The notes below the pieces were generated by a model. It did no database searches. It worked only from the letters and a program-made list of their open reading frames with translations, and was not told the DNA's origin. DNA of 64,000 nt from CAWCUU01 sp963798855 (GTDB lineage: Bacteria; Gemmatimonadota; Gemmatimonadetes; Longimicrobiales; RSA9), in assembly GCA_963798855.1 (NCBI GenBank), contig CAWCUU010000002.1:1860001-1924000 (forward strand), written 5' to 3'. The position numbers were made by a program, and so were the translations under genes. This document shows positions 49,381 through 59,300 of the stretch, one piece after another. Position 1 is the stretch's first letter, and each line of letters begins with the position of its first letter.

Positions 49381-52300
49381 ATGCGACCTGTTGTCGCCCT
49401 TCTCCCGACGCTGCTGGCCCTCTGCGCCGCGCCGCTCTGCGCGCAGCGCCCGGAGCCCGCTCGTCCGGCGGTGTCGCCCGGCGACTCGCTCACGCTGCGC
49501 CTCGGTCTCGACCGCATACCCCGCCGCCTCACCCTTCCGTTCCTCGCGGCCGACAGCACGCCGGTCGCCGCCACGCTGCCCGACCTGCTGCCGGGCGCCG
49601 TGCAGCGTTACGCGGACCTCGGCATCGAGGTCGATGGACGCACCGAGCTGGGTGGCGAATGGACCCGCTTCCGGCCCTGCGATCCGACGTCCCGCCTGCC
49701 CTGCGACCCCGGGGCCCTGCCCCAGCTCAGGCCGCGGCTGCAGCTCGGCATACGCGCGCGCGGCACCGTCTCCGACCGCGTGCACGTGGACGTGGACTAC
49801 GACCAGCGCCGCGAGTTCGGCGCGGCGAACACCGTCAATCTGTACTATCAGGGCCTCGCCGGCGAGTTCCTGCGCCGCGTCGAGGTCGGCGACGTCTCCT
49901 TCGCGCTGCCGCCCTCTCGCTACCTGACGCAGGGGGTGCCGGGCGGCAACTTCGGGCTCCGCGCGCAGGCCGCCTCGGGGCCGCTGTCGATCGAGGCGGT
50001 CCTCGCCCGTCAGAAGGGCGACGTCACCACCCGCGACCTGACGCTGGGCGGCGCCGGCGGCGGCGTGGCGCAGGACACCGACGTCGGCGAAGACGATGCC
50101 GACTACGTGAAGGGGCAGTTCTTCTTCGTCGTGGATCCACGGCTGCTCGCTGGCTACCCCCGGATCGACGCGCTGGGAATCGACGCCTCCGCCGCGCCCG
50201 CGTCGGAGCGGCCAGCGGCGGGCGGCGCCATCGTCGTCTATCGCGACGAGCGCCGGTCCACCACCAGCCCCGAGCAGCAGGCGCAGCTCGGCTACTTCCT
50301 CGCCGAGGCGACGACGGCCGGCGGCGAGCAGCGCCACAGCGGGCTCTTCCGCCGACTCACACCCGGCACCGACTACCTTCTCCACTCCAGCGGTCTCTGG
50401 ATCGTGCTCCGCTCGCCGCTGCGCGCCGACGAGGCGCTCGCGATCGGCTACGTCACGGAAACGGGCGACACGGTCGGCGCGCTGATCGCGCCCGAGCGCG
50501 GCGCGGGCGCCGCCACGCCCACGCTGCGCCTGCTGCGCCCACCCGAGGCGCAGCACCGACCCGGGCTGCCGTCGTGGGAGTACGAGATGCACCAGGTCTA
50601 CCGTATCGACGCCTCCTCCGCGGTGGACCCCGCGCAGGTCGAGCTGCAGCTCTCGCTCGGACAGCCCGGCGTGGGCGGATCGTTCGTGGTCGCGAACGGC
50701 GAGCAGGTCCCGCTGCTGCGCCTGTTCGGTCTGGACGAGGAAGCCCCGCTCGAGCGCCTCGACGCCTCTCGTATCTATCAGCCGGACGGCGGCTCCGGCG
50801 CCGGGCTGCTCGGCAGCGGCGTCGCGGGAGTCGGCGGGATCGGCGCCGCCGCCGGCAGCGGTCTCGGCGGCACCGGCGACGTCCGCGTCACCGGCACCTT
50901 CCTCGTGCTGCCGACGCTGCGACCCTTCGCCGAGCCGCCGGCCACCGCCACTCTGAGCGCTGCCGATGCGGCCGCCGCGCTCGGCGCACAGGCGAACCCC
51001 GCGATCTACGACGAGGCGGACCCCGCGGCCCGCGACGCCGCCGCGCGCTTCCGGCTGACCTTCCGCTACCGCGTCCCCGTCGACGCGGACGGAGCGAGCT
51101 TCTCTCTCGGCGCGCTCGGCGTCCGCGAGGGGAGCGAGCGCATCACGCTCGGCGACCGCACGCTCCGCCGCGGCATCGACTACGCCATCGACTACGACCT
51201 CGGCACGCTCACGCTGTCGAACCCCGCCGCGCTCGCCGGCGCGGGCGGGCCGCAGCAGCTGCACGCGACCTTCGAGCAGAAGGCGAGCTTCGACGTCGCG
51301 CCGACGACGCTGGCCGGCCTCACCGCCCGCTGGACTCTCGGCGACCGCGGCGAGTTGAGCGTCGTCGGCCTCTATCGCGCACAGCAAGCGCTGCAGACCC
51401 GGCCGCAGCTCGGATTGGAGCCCGCCTCGCTGATGCTCGGCGGGCTGAGCGGCTCCATCGAGCTGGGGGGCGCCTGGCTGGATCGGCTGATTGGCGCCGT
51501 CACCGGCGCGGGCGAGCGCGGGGGCGACCGCGAGGGCGAGGGGAACGGCCAGTCCGGAGCCGGCGGCTTCCCCGCCCCCGCGCCCGCGCAGAGCTCCCTC
51601 CGCCTCAGCGGCGAGCTCGCCGCGTCGCTGCCGGACCCGAACACCCGCGGCGCCACCTGGCTCGACGACTTCGAGGCGACGGACGCGCTGCCGCTCTCGC
51701 TTTCCCGCGTCGCCTGGGATCTCGGCTCCGCTCCCGTGGACGCGACCGGTGCGACCGCCGAGCTGCCCGCCTCGCCGGGCGCCGCCGACGCGGCCCCGCT
51801 CGTCTGGCAGCACGAGTTCACGCAGGACGGACAGGTCGTCGGCGCGCGCACCGCCGCGTCCATCGACAGCCTGATCAACGTGGCCGGCGCCGCGGTACGC
51901 GAGCCGGTGCTCTACCTGACGTTCGGCGGCGCGCCGGCGGCACCCGATGGGACGTCGCCCTCCAGGCTGTGGCGCTCGGTCACGACCGTGCTCGGCGCGT
52001 CCGGCCGCGACCTCTCGCGCACGGAGTACCTCGAGTTCTACGCCGCCGCGCCGGACGGCCGCGACCTGTCGCTCGTGCTCGACCTCGGCACCGTCTCGGA
52101 GGACGCGCTCTACCTCGACGCCACGGGCGCGACGAGCGGGCTGCAGACGGACGGGCACGCGTGGGGGCTCGGCGTTCTCGACGAGGAGGCGCGGCTCCGC
52201 GAAGGCGAGGTGTGGGGGACGGAGCAGGACGCGCGGGGGCTGTGGGACGGCGCGTGCACCGCCGAGCCGGGCCGCGCCTACCCGCTCGGCGATCCGCTCG

Positions 52301-55300
52301 CCGACTGTCCTCGCCGCAACGGCCTGATCGACACCGAGGACCTCGACGGCGACGGGTTCCTGCAGGCGGTGGACGGCCCGCATCTGCGCTGGGTCGTGCC
52401 GCTCGAGCGGATGTCGCGCTACCTCGTCCGCGACCGCGCCGAGACGCGCACCGGCTTCCGGCTCTACCGCGTCCCGCTGCGCAACGGGCTAGAGCTCGCC
52501 GGCGCCGGCGCCGAGACGCTGCGCGACGTCCGCGAGCTGCGCGTCACCATCACCGGCCGGCCGGGCGACGACGCGTTGATCCAGCTCGCGCGGCTGCGGC
52601 TGATCGGCTCGCGCTGGACGAAGCGCAGGGGCGACGGCGTGCTGCGCGGAATCGTGGGCGACGACGCCGGCGCCGGCATCGGCGCGACCGCGGTACGCGT
52701 CGGCGTCGTCAGCCGCGTGACCGAAGGCGCCGCGTACGCGTCGCCGCCCGGCGTGCGCGACGAGCTGCAGGACCCTTCCGCCGCGTACGGCGTCACCGGC
52801 ATCGAGCACGACGAGAAGTCGCTCCGTGTCGCGTTCGACGCGCTCGAGCCCGGCGACCGCGCCGAGGCCTACTTCCGCTGGCCGCAGCAGGCCAGGAACC
52901 TGCTCGCCTACCGGGAGCTGCGGCTGTGGGCGGTCGCCGCGCGCGCAGACGCGGCCGCCGACCTGCGCCTCGTCGTGAAGGTCGGCACCGACGAGCGCAA
53001 CTACTACCTCTGGCAGTCGAAGCTCCGGTCCGCCGTGCGGCGCGGGCGTGAGCGCCGACGACTGGCTGCCCGAGCGCGTCGTCGACTTCGGCGAGTGGTT
53101 CCGCCTGCGCGCGGCCGCCGAGCAGGAGCTCGCGCGCCGCGGCCCCTCCGACCAGCCGCTCGTCCTCTTCAGCGACGACAGCACGTACGCCGTCGTGCTG
53201 CAGGACCGCGCACGCGCGCCGAACCTCGCCGCCGCCCGCGAGCTGACCTTCGCCGTCTACAACGCCGGCGGCTTCGCCGAGGACGGCGAGGTCTGGCTCG
53301 ACGAGCTGCGGCTGGGCGGCGCCGTCACCGATCCGGGCGTCGCCGGCCATCTCGACCTCGAGCTGCACGCCGGCGACCTGCTCGATTTGACCGCTTCCGT
53401 CGCCCGTCGCGGCGCGCTCTACCGGCCAGCTCGCCGAGACGCCCGGCTACCAGGCCGCCGCCGAGTACTCCCTCGCCGGCACCGCCCGCCTCGACCGCGC
53501 CGCGGGGATCGACGGGCTGGAGATGCCGTTGCGGTTCGAGGTGTCGCACAGCGGGGTGGAGCCGCAGTTTCTTGCGAGCTCGGACGTCAGCGTCGCGGGG
53601 CTGGCGGGGTTGCGGCCGACCGGCGGCGACCGGGTGCGGTTCGAGCTGGTGGTGCGTCGGGCGGTTCGTGACCGGGCGCCGACTGGCGTCGGGGCGCCGC
53701 TTCGCGGGGCGCCGCCTGACGGCGGGGCGCCTGCGGGTCCGCCGCTGGGCGGCGGGGAGCCGGCCGTGCCGGCCGGGGAGCCGGCGCTTCGCGCCGGGGG
53801 TGCGCCGGCTGACGCCGGGGCGGGTGCGCCGGCTGACGCCGGGGCGGGTGCGCCGGCTGACGCCGGGGCGGGTGCGCCGGCTGACGCCGGGGCGGGTGCG
53901 CCGGCTGACGCCGGGGCGGGTGCGCCGCTTCGCGGCGGGGTGGGGGACGCGGCGGTCCCGGTGGTGGCAGTGGCGGATTCCGCCGTCGCCGCAAACCCGG
54001 CCGGCACCGACTCCGTTCCTGGACCTGGCCCTTGCCCTTGCCCTGGCCCTGCGAGAAGCCCTGGCGTCCTCGATGGACTGGCCCTGCGCCTGGCATATTC
54101 GGCTGCGACGTCCTCGGCAACGTTGTCCCGCTCGCGCGCGCGGTCCTTCGACGCGGGGGTGTCGTGGGACTGGCGGCCGGCGGCGCTTGCGTTCGGGCTG
54201 ACGCCGGCGTTCCTGGACGGCTGGTTGCGGGCGCTCGCGCCGGAGTGGCTGGAGCGGAGCGGCATGTTCGGCGCGCTGGCGGACGCACGGCTGCGGTGGA
54301 CGCCGGAGGACATCTACGTCGACGTCGGCTGGCACGACGGCGACGACCGGTCGTGGCAGTACGCGGACGCGATCGCGCAGCCGGGCGCCCTGGATCCGGC
54401 GCCGTTCCGCTCGCCGAGCCGCCGGCTCGACCAGCAGCTCCGGGTGGCGCTGCGGCCGCTCGCGTCGCTGACCGGCGGAGTGGAGCTGCGCAGCGGTCGG
54501 GACCTGCTCGGTAGCGCGGATGTGCCGGGCGGGGCCCTGCAGCAGCAGGCGGTCGCGAACGAGCGCGCGAGCCTGCTCGGGCTGGACTACGGCTGGGAGC
54601 GCGACCGCGCCGTCGCGTCGCGGCTCGAGTGGAGGCCCACCGTCTCCGCCTGGCTGCAGCCATCCGTCCGCTGGAGCTCGACCTACCGCTCGAGCCGGAC
54701 GCCCTCGCTGCTCGAGGTGCAGGTGCTCGGCCCCGACACGCTCGCCGCCATGCGCCGCGGCACCGGCGCCGAGCGCAGCGTGACCCGCAGCGTGAGGATC
54801 GATCCCGACGCCCTGCTCCGCTCCCTTCGACGGACCTCCCCCGGCGAAGCCGGCCCCGGCGGAGCCGCGCCCGGCGAAGCCGCGCCCGCCACAGGCGCGC
54901 CCCGCGAAGCGGCGCCCAACGCCGTGGCGTTGCCCGTGGAGGCCTCCTGGACCCGCTCGCTCGCTTCCCGCTTCGATCGCGGCAGCGGCGCGCCGTCACT
55001 CGCCCGACAGCTCGGCTGGGGCGGCGTCGATGCGCTCGATCGCATCGGCGGAGACACCGCCGCCGCCTCGCTGGCCCGCGACCTCTTCCGCGTCCGCGGC
55101 GGCGTGCGCCTGCCACTCGGCGCGCAGCTCGACGCCGGCTACGGCAGCGGCAGCGCGACCGTCCACAACCTCGGCGCCGACCGGCTCCAGACCGAGCGCA
55201 CCTGGCCGGATCTGCGGATCTCGTGGCCGGTCCTGCCATTGCCCGCCGCGCTGAGCGATGCGATCGCGCGCGCGGGCGTATCCACAGGGTACCAGTGGCG

Positions 55301-55847
55301 CGTGATCCACGAGACGCTGACCGGAGGCGCCGGCGAGCTTCGCTCCCGCACCGAGCGCGGCGTGCCGCTCGAGCTCGGCCTCACCTTCGCCGGCGGGGTG
55401 TCCGCCTCCTACGCCGGGCAGCTCGCCTCCGGCTGGAGCAGCGACGCGACCGGCGACGCCCGCACCACCACGCGGGACCACGCGCTCCGCATGGCGGGTA
55501 CGTTCATCGCGCCGGCCGCGCTTCGCGACCGGCTGGGCCAGCCGTTCCGCGTCGAGCTCAGCTTCCGCCAGCGCAGCGACCGGGAGTGCCGGCTGCGCGG
55601 CGCGGCGGCGGACACCGGCTGCGTTCCCTACATTGACCTGGTCTCGCGCACTCTCCATCTGGGCCTGGAGACCGCGCTCTCCCAGATGAACGTGGGCCTG
55701 CAGATGAGCTACGACGAGCGACGCAGCACGATCGGCATCCGCGACGGCACGAGCCAGCTGCAGCTCGGCCTCTTCGGCGAGTTCCGGCTGCGCTCCGGCG
55801 AGATGCCGGTGGCGGCGCCCGTCCCGGTTCGCGGCGGCGTCCGGTGA
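49381..55847 (+). CDS. sprA: SprA, type IX secretion outer-membrane translocon protein, two +1 frame breaks
   Basis: About 2154 residues if one base is removed at each of two sites (between 53030 and 53047; at 53425/53426). SprA forms the giant barrel through which T9SS cargo leaves the cell. Signal peptide ends LCA|QRP. Family features: DYDQRREFGAANTVNLYYQGLAGEFLRRVEVGDVSF, FALPPSRYLTQGVPGGNFG, AQQKGD-like LARQKGDVTTRDL, TWLDDFEATDALPLSLSR, LIDTEDLDGDGFLQ and WLDELRLGG. Region 53679-53945 encodes an APADAGAG repeat and 54841-54932 a PGEAAP repeat, both hairpin arrays absent from typical SprA. Divergent from lptFG; overlaps the next gene by four bases. Confidence 0.85.
53679..53945 (+). repeat. 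Mini-hairpin array in sprA with five 24-nt copies
   Basis: Successive palindromes: CCGAC-TGGC-GTCGG, CCGC-TTC-GCGG, CCGCC-TGAC-GGCGG, CCGCC-GCTG-GGCGG, CCGGC-CGT-GCCGG, CCGGCGC-TTC-GCGCCGG, then CCGGC-TGAC-GCCGG five times at 24-nt spacing (53805-53914), and CCGC-TTC-GCGG again. Connectors are GGGGCG, GGGTGCG or GGGAG. Confidence 0.92.
54841..54932 (+). repeat. Second mini-hairpin array in sprA, opposite orientation
   Basis: CCGGC-GAA-GCCGG, CGGC-GGA-GCCG, CGGC-GAA-GCCG, CGCC-ACA-GGCG, CCGC-GAA-GCGG and CAACGC-CGTG-GCGTTG, joined by CGCCC. Encodes PGEAGPGGAAPGEAAP-type sequence. Confidence 0.88.
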
Positions 55848-56857
55848 CGCGCGCCCGTAGGGACGCGCCGCGCGGGGGCGGGGGCAGGCACGAGGCGAGC
55901 AGCCCGCGCCCGTTGTTCCTAGCCCTAGCCCTTGCCCTAGCCCTGCTCGCCGCAGCCTGCGGCGGCGAGCGCAACGCCGCCCGCGGCGAGCCCGCCGCGG
56001 CAGCCGACGTGCCCCATTTCGACGGGGATTCGGCCCACGCCCTGATAAAGCAGCAGGTCGCCTTCGGCCCGCGCGTCCCGGGGACGGAGGGACATCGGAA
56101 GCAGCTCGAGTGGATGACGAACTACCTGCGCTCGCTCGCCGACACCGTCGAGGTGCAGCGCTTCACGCACGTGATGCCGGGCGGCGACACGCTCCCGCTC
56201 GCGAACGTCTTCGCGCGTTTCCGCCCGGACGCCGCCGATCGGGTGCTGCTCGTCGCGCACTGGGACACCCGCCCGATCTCCGACCAGGACACCGGCTCAT
56301 TCCGGGCGATGCCGATCCAGGGCGCGAACGACGGCGGCAGCGGCGTCGCCGTCCTGATGCAGCTTGCCGACGTCCTCTCCTCCCATTCTCCGCCGATCGG
56401 CGTGGATCTACTCTTCACCGACGGCGAGGATTACGCGACGCTGGAGCAGCCGTCGGCGGACATGTACCTCGGCGCGGAGTGGTTCGCGCAGCACAAGCCG
56501 CCGGGCTATCAGCCGCTCTACGGCGTGCTCGTGGACATGGTCGGCGACGAGTCGCCCCGCTTCCCGCCCGAGGCGAACTCGGAGCGCATGGCGCCCGAAG
56601 TCGTCGAGCGCGTCTGGAGCACCGCCGAGCAGCTCGGCTACGGCGACACGTTCCCGCGCACCGGCGGAATCAGCGTCACCGACGACCATCTGAAGCTGAA
56701 CGACGCCGGCATCCGGACCGCCGACATCATCGACCTCGACTACGGCCCCGGCAACGCCTACTGGCACACGCACGAGGACACGTAGGAGCACACCAGCGCC
56801 CGTGGCCTCCAGGCCGTCGGCCAGGTCCTGACTACCCTGATCTACCGCGGCGGCTAG
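55844..56857 (+). CDS. M28 glutaminyl-peptide cyclotransferase-like lipoprotein with in-frame TAG
   Basis: GTG 55844 overlaps the sprA stop. Lipobox LALLAAAC. The M28 fold shows zinc ligands and QC-type motifs: HWDTRPISDQD, GANDGGSGVAVL, DLLFTDGEDYAT, LVDMVGDES, LGYGDTF, TDDH and GNAYWHTHEDT. These match bacterial glutaminyl cyclases that convert N-terminal Gln to pyroglutamate in the periplasm. A TAG at 56783 stops the 313-residue product; the same frame continues 23 codons with the expected last helix (SARGLQAVGQVLTTLIY) to TAG 56855. So the gene has a nonsense change or sequencing error. Its job fits the Gln-starting exported proteins in this window. Confidence 0.82.
55914..55952 (+). repeat. 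CCCTAG-type hexamer repeat encoding the signal-peptide core
   Basis: TTCCTAGCCCTAGCCCTTGCCCTAGCCCTG encodes LALALALAL. It is the complement of the intergenic GGGCTA/GGGCAA hexamers at 11640 and 17182. Confidence 0.75.
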
Positions 56858-56880
56858 CCCAAGGCCGCCGGGAGGCGGCC

Positions 56881-57496
56881 GTGCCACTCACGAACGACGA
56901 GCGCCGCGCCGTCACCTTCGCCGCCCTTCTCCTGGGCGCCGCCGCCCTCGTCCGCGCCGCCTCGCCCGAGGCCGCCCCCGCCACCATCGACGCCCCCGCC
57001 GTCGACCTCGCCCTCCAGACCGACAGCGCCGAAGCCCACCTCGAAGCCGCCCGCGCCGCGAAGCAGCCCCGGAAGTCGAAGTCGAAGTCGCCCTCCCCGG
57101 CCGGCCGCAGGCCGCCGCCCCCCCGCTCGCGCGCGACAGCGCGCGGCGCCCCCCGCGCAGCGCCCCCCGAGCCCTTCGGCGAGGAGTCCTGGCGAAATCT
57201 GAGCGCTCGCCCCCGCGGCGCAGCCGCGCCCGACGAAGTCGCGCCCCGCCGCCAGGCGGCGCCCCGCAGCGCGGCGCCCGGCGGCAACGCCGCCGCGCCC
57301 GCGCTCGACCTGAACGCCGCGACCGAGCAGGATCTCATCGCGCTCCCGGGCATCGGCCCCGCCCTCGCCGCGCGCATCATCTCCTATCGAGACACGGCCG
57401 GACCGATTCGAGACCCTCGACGACCTGATCCGCGTCCGCGGCATCGGCGCGCGCACGCTCGAGCGGCTGCGCCCGCTGCTGCGCCCAATCCCTTGA
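56881..57496 (+). CDS. comEA: ComEA-like helix-hairpin-helix protein, +1 frame break
   Basis: About 204 residues after removing one base at 57405-57406. GTG 56881 opens an N-terminal membrane anchor (RRAVTFAALLLGAAALVRAA). A long basic Pro/Ala region encoded by mini-hairpins follows. The C-terminus is the tandem HhH DNA-binding domain: LDLNAATEQDLIALPGIGPALAARIISYR, then in the shifted frame FETLDDLIRVRGIGARTLERL, ending at TGA 57494. ComEA binds incoming double-stranded DNA in the periplasm. It is 85 bases ahead of the pilus ATPase genes, which supports a competence role. Confidence 0.82.
57102..57294 (+). repeat. Mini-hairpin array in comEA
   Basis: CGGCC-GCA-GGCCG, GCGCGC-GACA-GCGCGC, CGC-GCA-GCG, CGCGGC-GCA-GCCGCG, CGAC-GAA-GTCG, CGCCG-CCAGG-CGGCG, CCGC-AGC-GCGG and GGCGGC-AAC-GCCGCC, mostly separated by CGCCC. 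A short AAGTCG hexamer triplet (KSKSKS) precedes it. Confidence 0.9.
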
Positions 57497-57581
57497 TTTC
57501 CCATGTGTTTCCGCCTACCCTTCATGGTTCACTCCCCGGAACAATTTCGATTCCCCGCGCTGGGGCCCCGTAGCGTCGTTT

Positions 57582-59300
57582 ATGGCGACACCCGCGATCG
57601 TACATCCGGCCGACCGGATCGGAGAGCTTCTCGTCCGCGAAGGGCTCATCTCGTCCGAGCAGCTGACCGCCGCGCTGAAGGACGCGCGCGACAGCCGGAC
57701 CCGGCTCGGCTTTTCGCTGATCAAGCTCGGCTTCATCGCCGAGGACGAGCTGACGCGCATGCTCGCGCGGCAGTACCGCGTCGCGGCCGTGGACCTGAAC
57801 CGCGTCACGGTCGATCCGAAGATCGTGCGCATGATCCCGGCCGACGTCGCGGCGAAGCACCTCGTCCTGCCGCTGCGCCGCGTCGGCCGCACGCTCACGG
57901 TCGCGATGGCGAATCCGACCGACGCCGCGGCGATCGACGTGCTCAAGTTCATCACCCGCCACGACATCGAGCCCGTCGTCGTCGGCGAGTACACGCTGCG
58001 CAAGCACCTCGAGAAGTACTACGAGTCCGCCGACGAGCGGCTGCAGGAGCTGCTCGACGTGATCGTCGACGAGGACATCGAGGTCGTCGAGGACCACGAG
58101 GAGGAGGTCAGCGTCGCCGCGCTGCAGGCGCAGGTGGACGACGCGCCCGTCGTCAAGCTGATCAACGGCATCCTGACCGACGCCGTCATGCGCGGCGCCT
58201 CGGACATCCACATCGAGCCGTACGAGAAGGAGCTGCGCGTCCGCTACCGCGTGGACGGCTCGCTCGCGGAGATCATGAAGCCGCCGCTCAAGCTGAAGGC
58301 GGCGCTCACGTCGCGCGTCAAGATCCTGGCCGACCTCAACATCGCCGAGCGGCGCGTCCCGCAGGACGGTCGCATCAAGATGAAGATCAGGAGCAAGGTC
58401 GTGGATTTCCGCGTCTCGACGCTGCCCGTGATCTTCGGCGAGAAGATCGTGCTGCGCATCCTCGACAAGGGCAACCTCGCGCTCGACCTCGAGACGTTCG
58501 GCATGGAGCCGAAGGCGCAGAAGGACTTCATGGAAGCGATCACGCGCCCGTACGGCATGGTCCTCGTCACCGGTCCGACCGGCTCCGGCAAGACGACGAC
58601 GCTCTACTCGGCGCTGTCGAAGATCAACGCGGTCGAGACGAACATCATGACCGCCGAGGATCCGGTCGAGTACAACCTGCACGGCATCAACCAGACGCAG
58701 GTGCGCTCCGAGATCGGCATGACCTTCGCCGCCGCGCTGCGCGCGTTCCTGCGCCAGGACCCGAACATCATCATGGTCGGCGAGGTGCGCGACCTGGAGA
58801 CCGGCGGCATCGCGATCAAGGCGGCGCTCACCGGCCACCTCGTGCTCTCCACGCTGCACACGAACGACGCGCCCTCCACGGTCACGCGCCTCATCGACAT
58901 GGGGCTCGAGCCGTTCAACGTCGCGGCCGCGCTGAACCTGATCACCGCGCAGCGGCTCGTGCGTCGCATCTGCAGCCACTGCCGCCAGCCGGCCGAGTAC
59001 CCGGCCGACTACCTCGACGCGGCGCACATCACGCCCGAGCAGCGCAGGAAGACGAAATTCTTCCGGGGCAAGGGCTGCGACCTCTGCGGCGGCAGCGGCT
59101 ACAAGGGGCGGCAGGGGCTGTACGAGATCATGGCCGTCACGCCCGCGCTCCGGAAGCTGATCATGCAGAGCGCCGGCACGGACGAGCTGCGCGAGCAGGG
59201 GCTCAAGGACGGCATGCTCACGCTGCGCATGGATGGCCTGCTCAAGGTCGGGCGCGGCATCACCACACTCGAAGAAGTCATCAAGGAGACGGCGGCATGA
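57582..59300 (+). CDS. pilB: Type IV pilus assembly ATPase PilB (GspE family)
   Basis: 572 residues from ATG 57582. It drives pilus extension at the inner-membrane face. The N-terminal MshEN domain (IGELLVREGLISSEQLTAAL) is followed by N2 and the RecA-like domain: Walker A GPTGSGKTT (331-339), Asp box TAEDPVEYNL, Walker B IIMVGEVRDLET and His box LSTLHTND. A tetracysteine zinc site (C464, C467, C499, C502; CSHC and CDLC) is typical of PilB/GspE. It overlaps pilT by four bases (ATGA), so the two are translationally coupled. Confidence 0.95.
   Translation: MATPAIVHPADRIGELLVREGLISSEQLTAALKDARDSRTRLGFSLIKLGFIAEDELTRMLARQYRVAAVDLNRVTVDPKIVRMIPADVAAKHLVLPLRRVGRTLTVAMANPTDAAAIDVLKFITRHDIEPVVVGEYTLRKHLEKYYESADERLQELLDVIVDEDIEVVEDHEEEVSVAALQAQVDDAPVVKLINGILTDAVMRGASDIHIEPYEKELRVRYRVDGSLAEIMKPPLKLKAALTSRVKILADLNIAERRVPQDGRIKMKIRSKVVDFRVSTLPVIFGEKIVLRILDKGNLALDLETFGMEPKAQKDFMEAITRPYGMVLVTGPTGSGKTTTLYSALSKINAVETNIMTAEDPVEYNLHGINQTQVRSEIGMTFAAALRAFLRQDPNIIMVGEVRDLETGGIAIKAALTGHLVLSTLHTNDAPSTVTRLIDMGLEPFNVAAALNLITAQRLVRRICSHCRQPAEYPADYLDAAHITPEQRRKTKFFRGKGCDLCGGSGYKGRQGLYEIMAVTPALRKLIMQSAGTDELREQGLKDGMLTLRMDGLLKVGRGITTLEEVIKETAA

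Noticed and set aside
49267..52383. 1038-residue antisense frame opposite sprA
   Set aside because: Shadow frame caused by high GC third positions of sprA; no start site or motifs.
55914..55952. Telomere-like CCCTAA repeat
   Set aside because: The unit is CCCTAG/CCCTTG within a coding signal peptide; nothing suggests a chromosome end.
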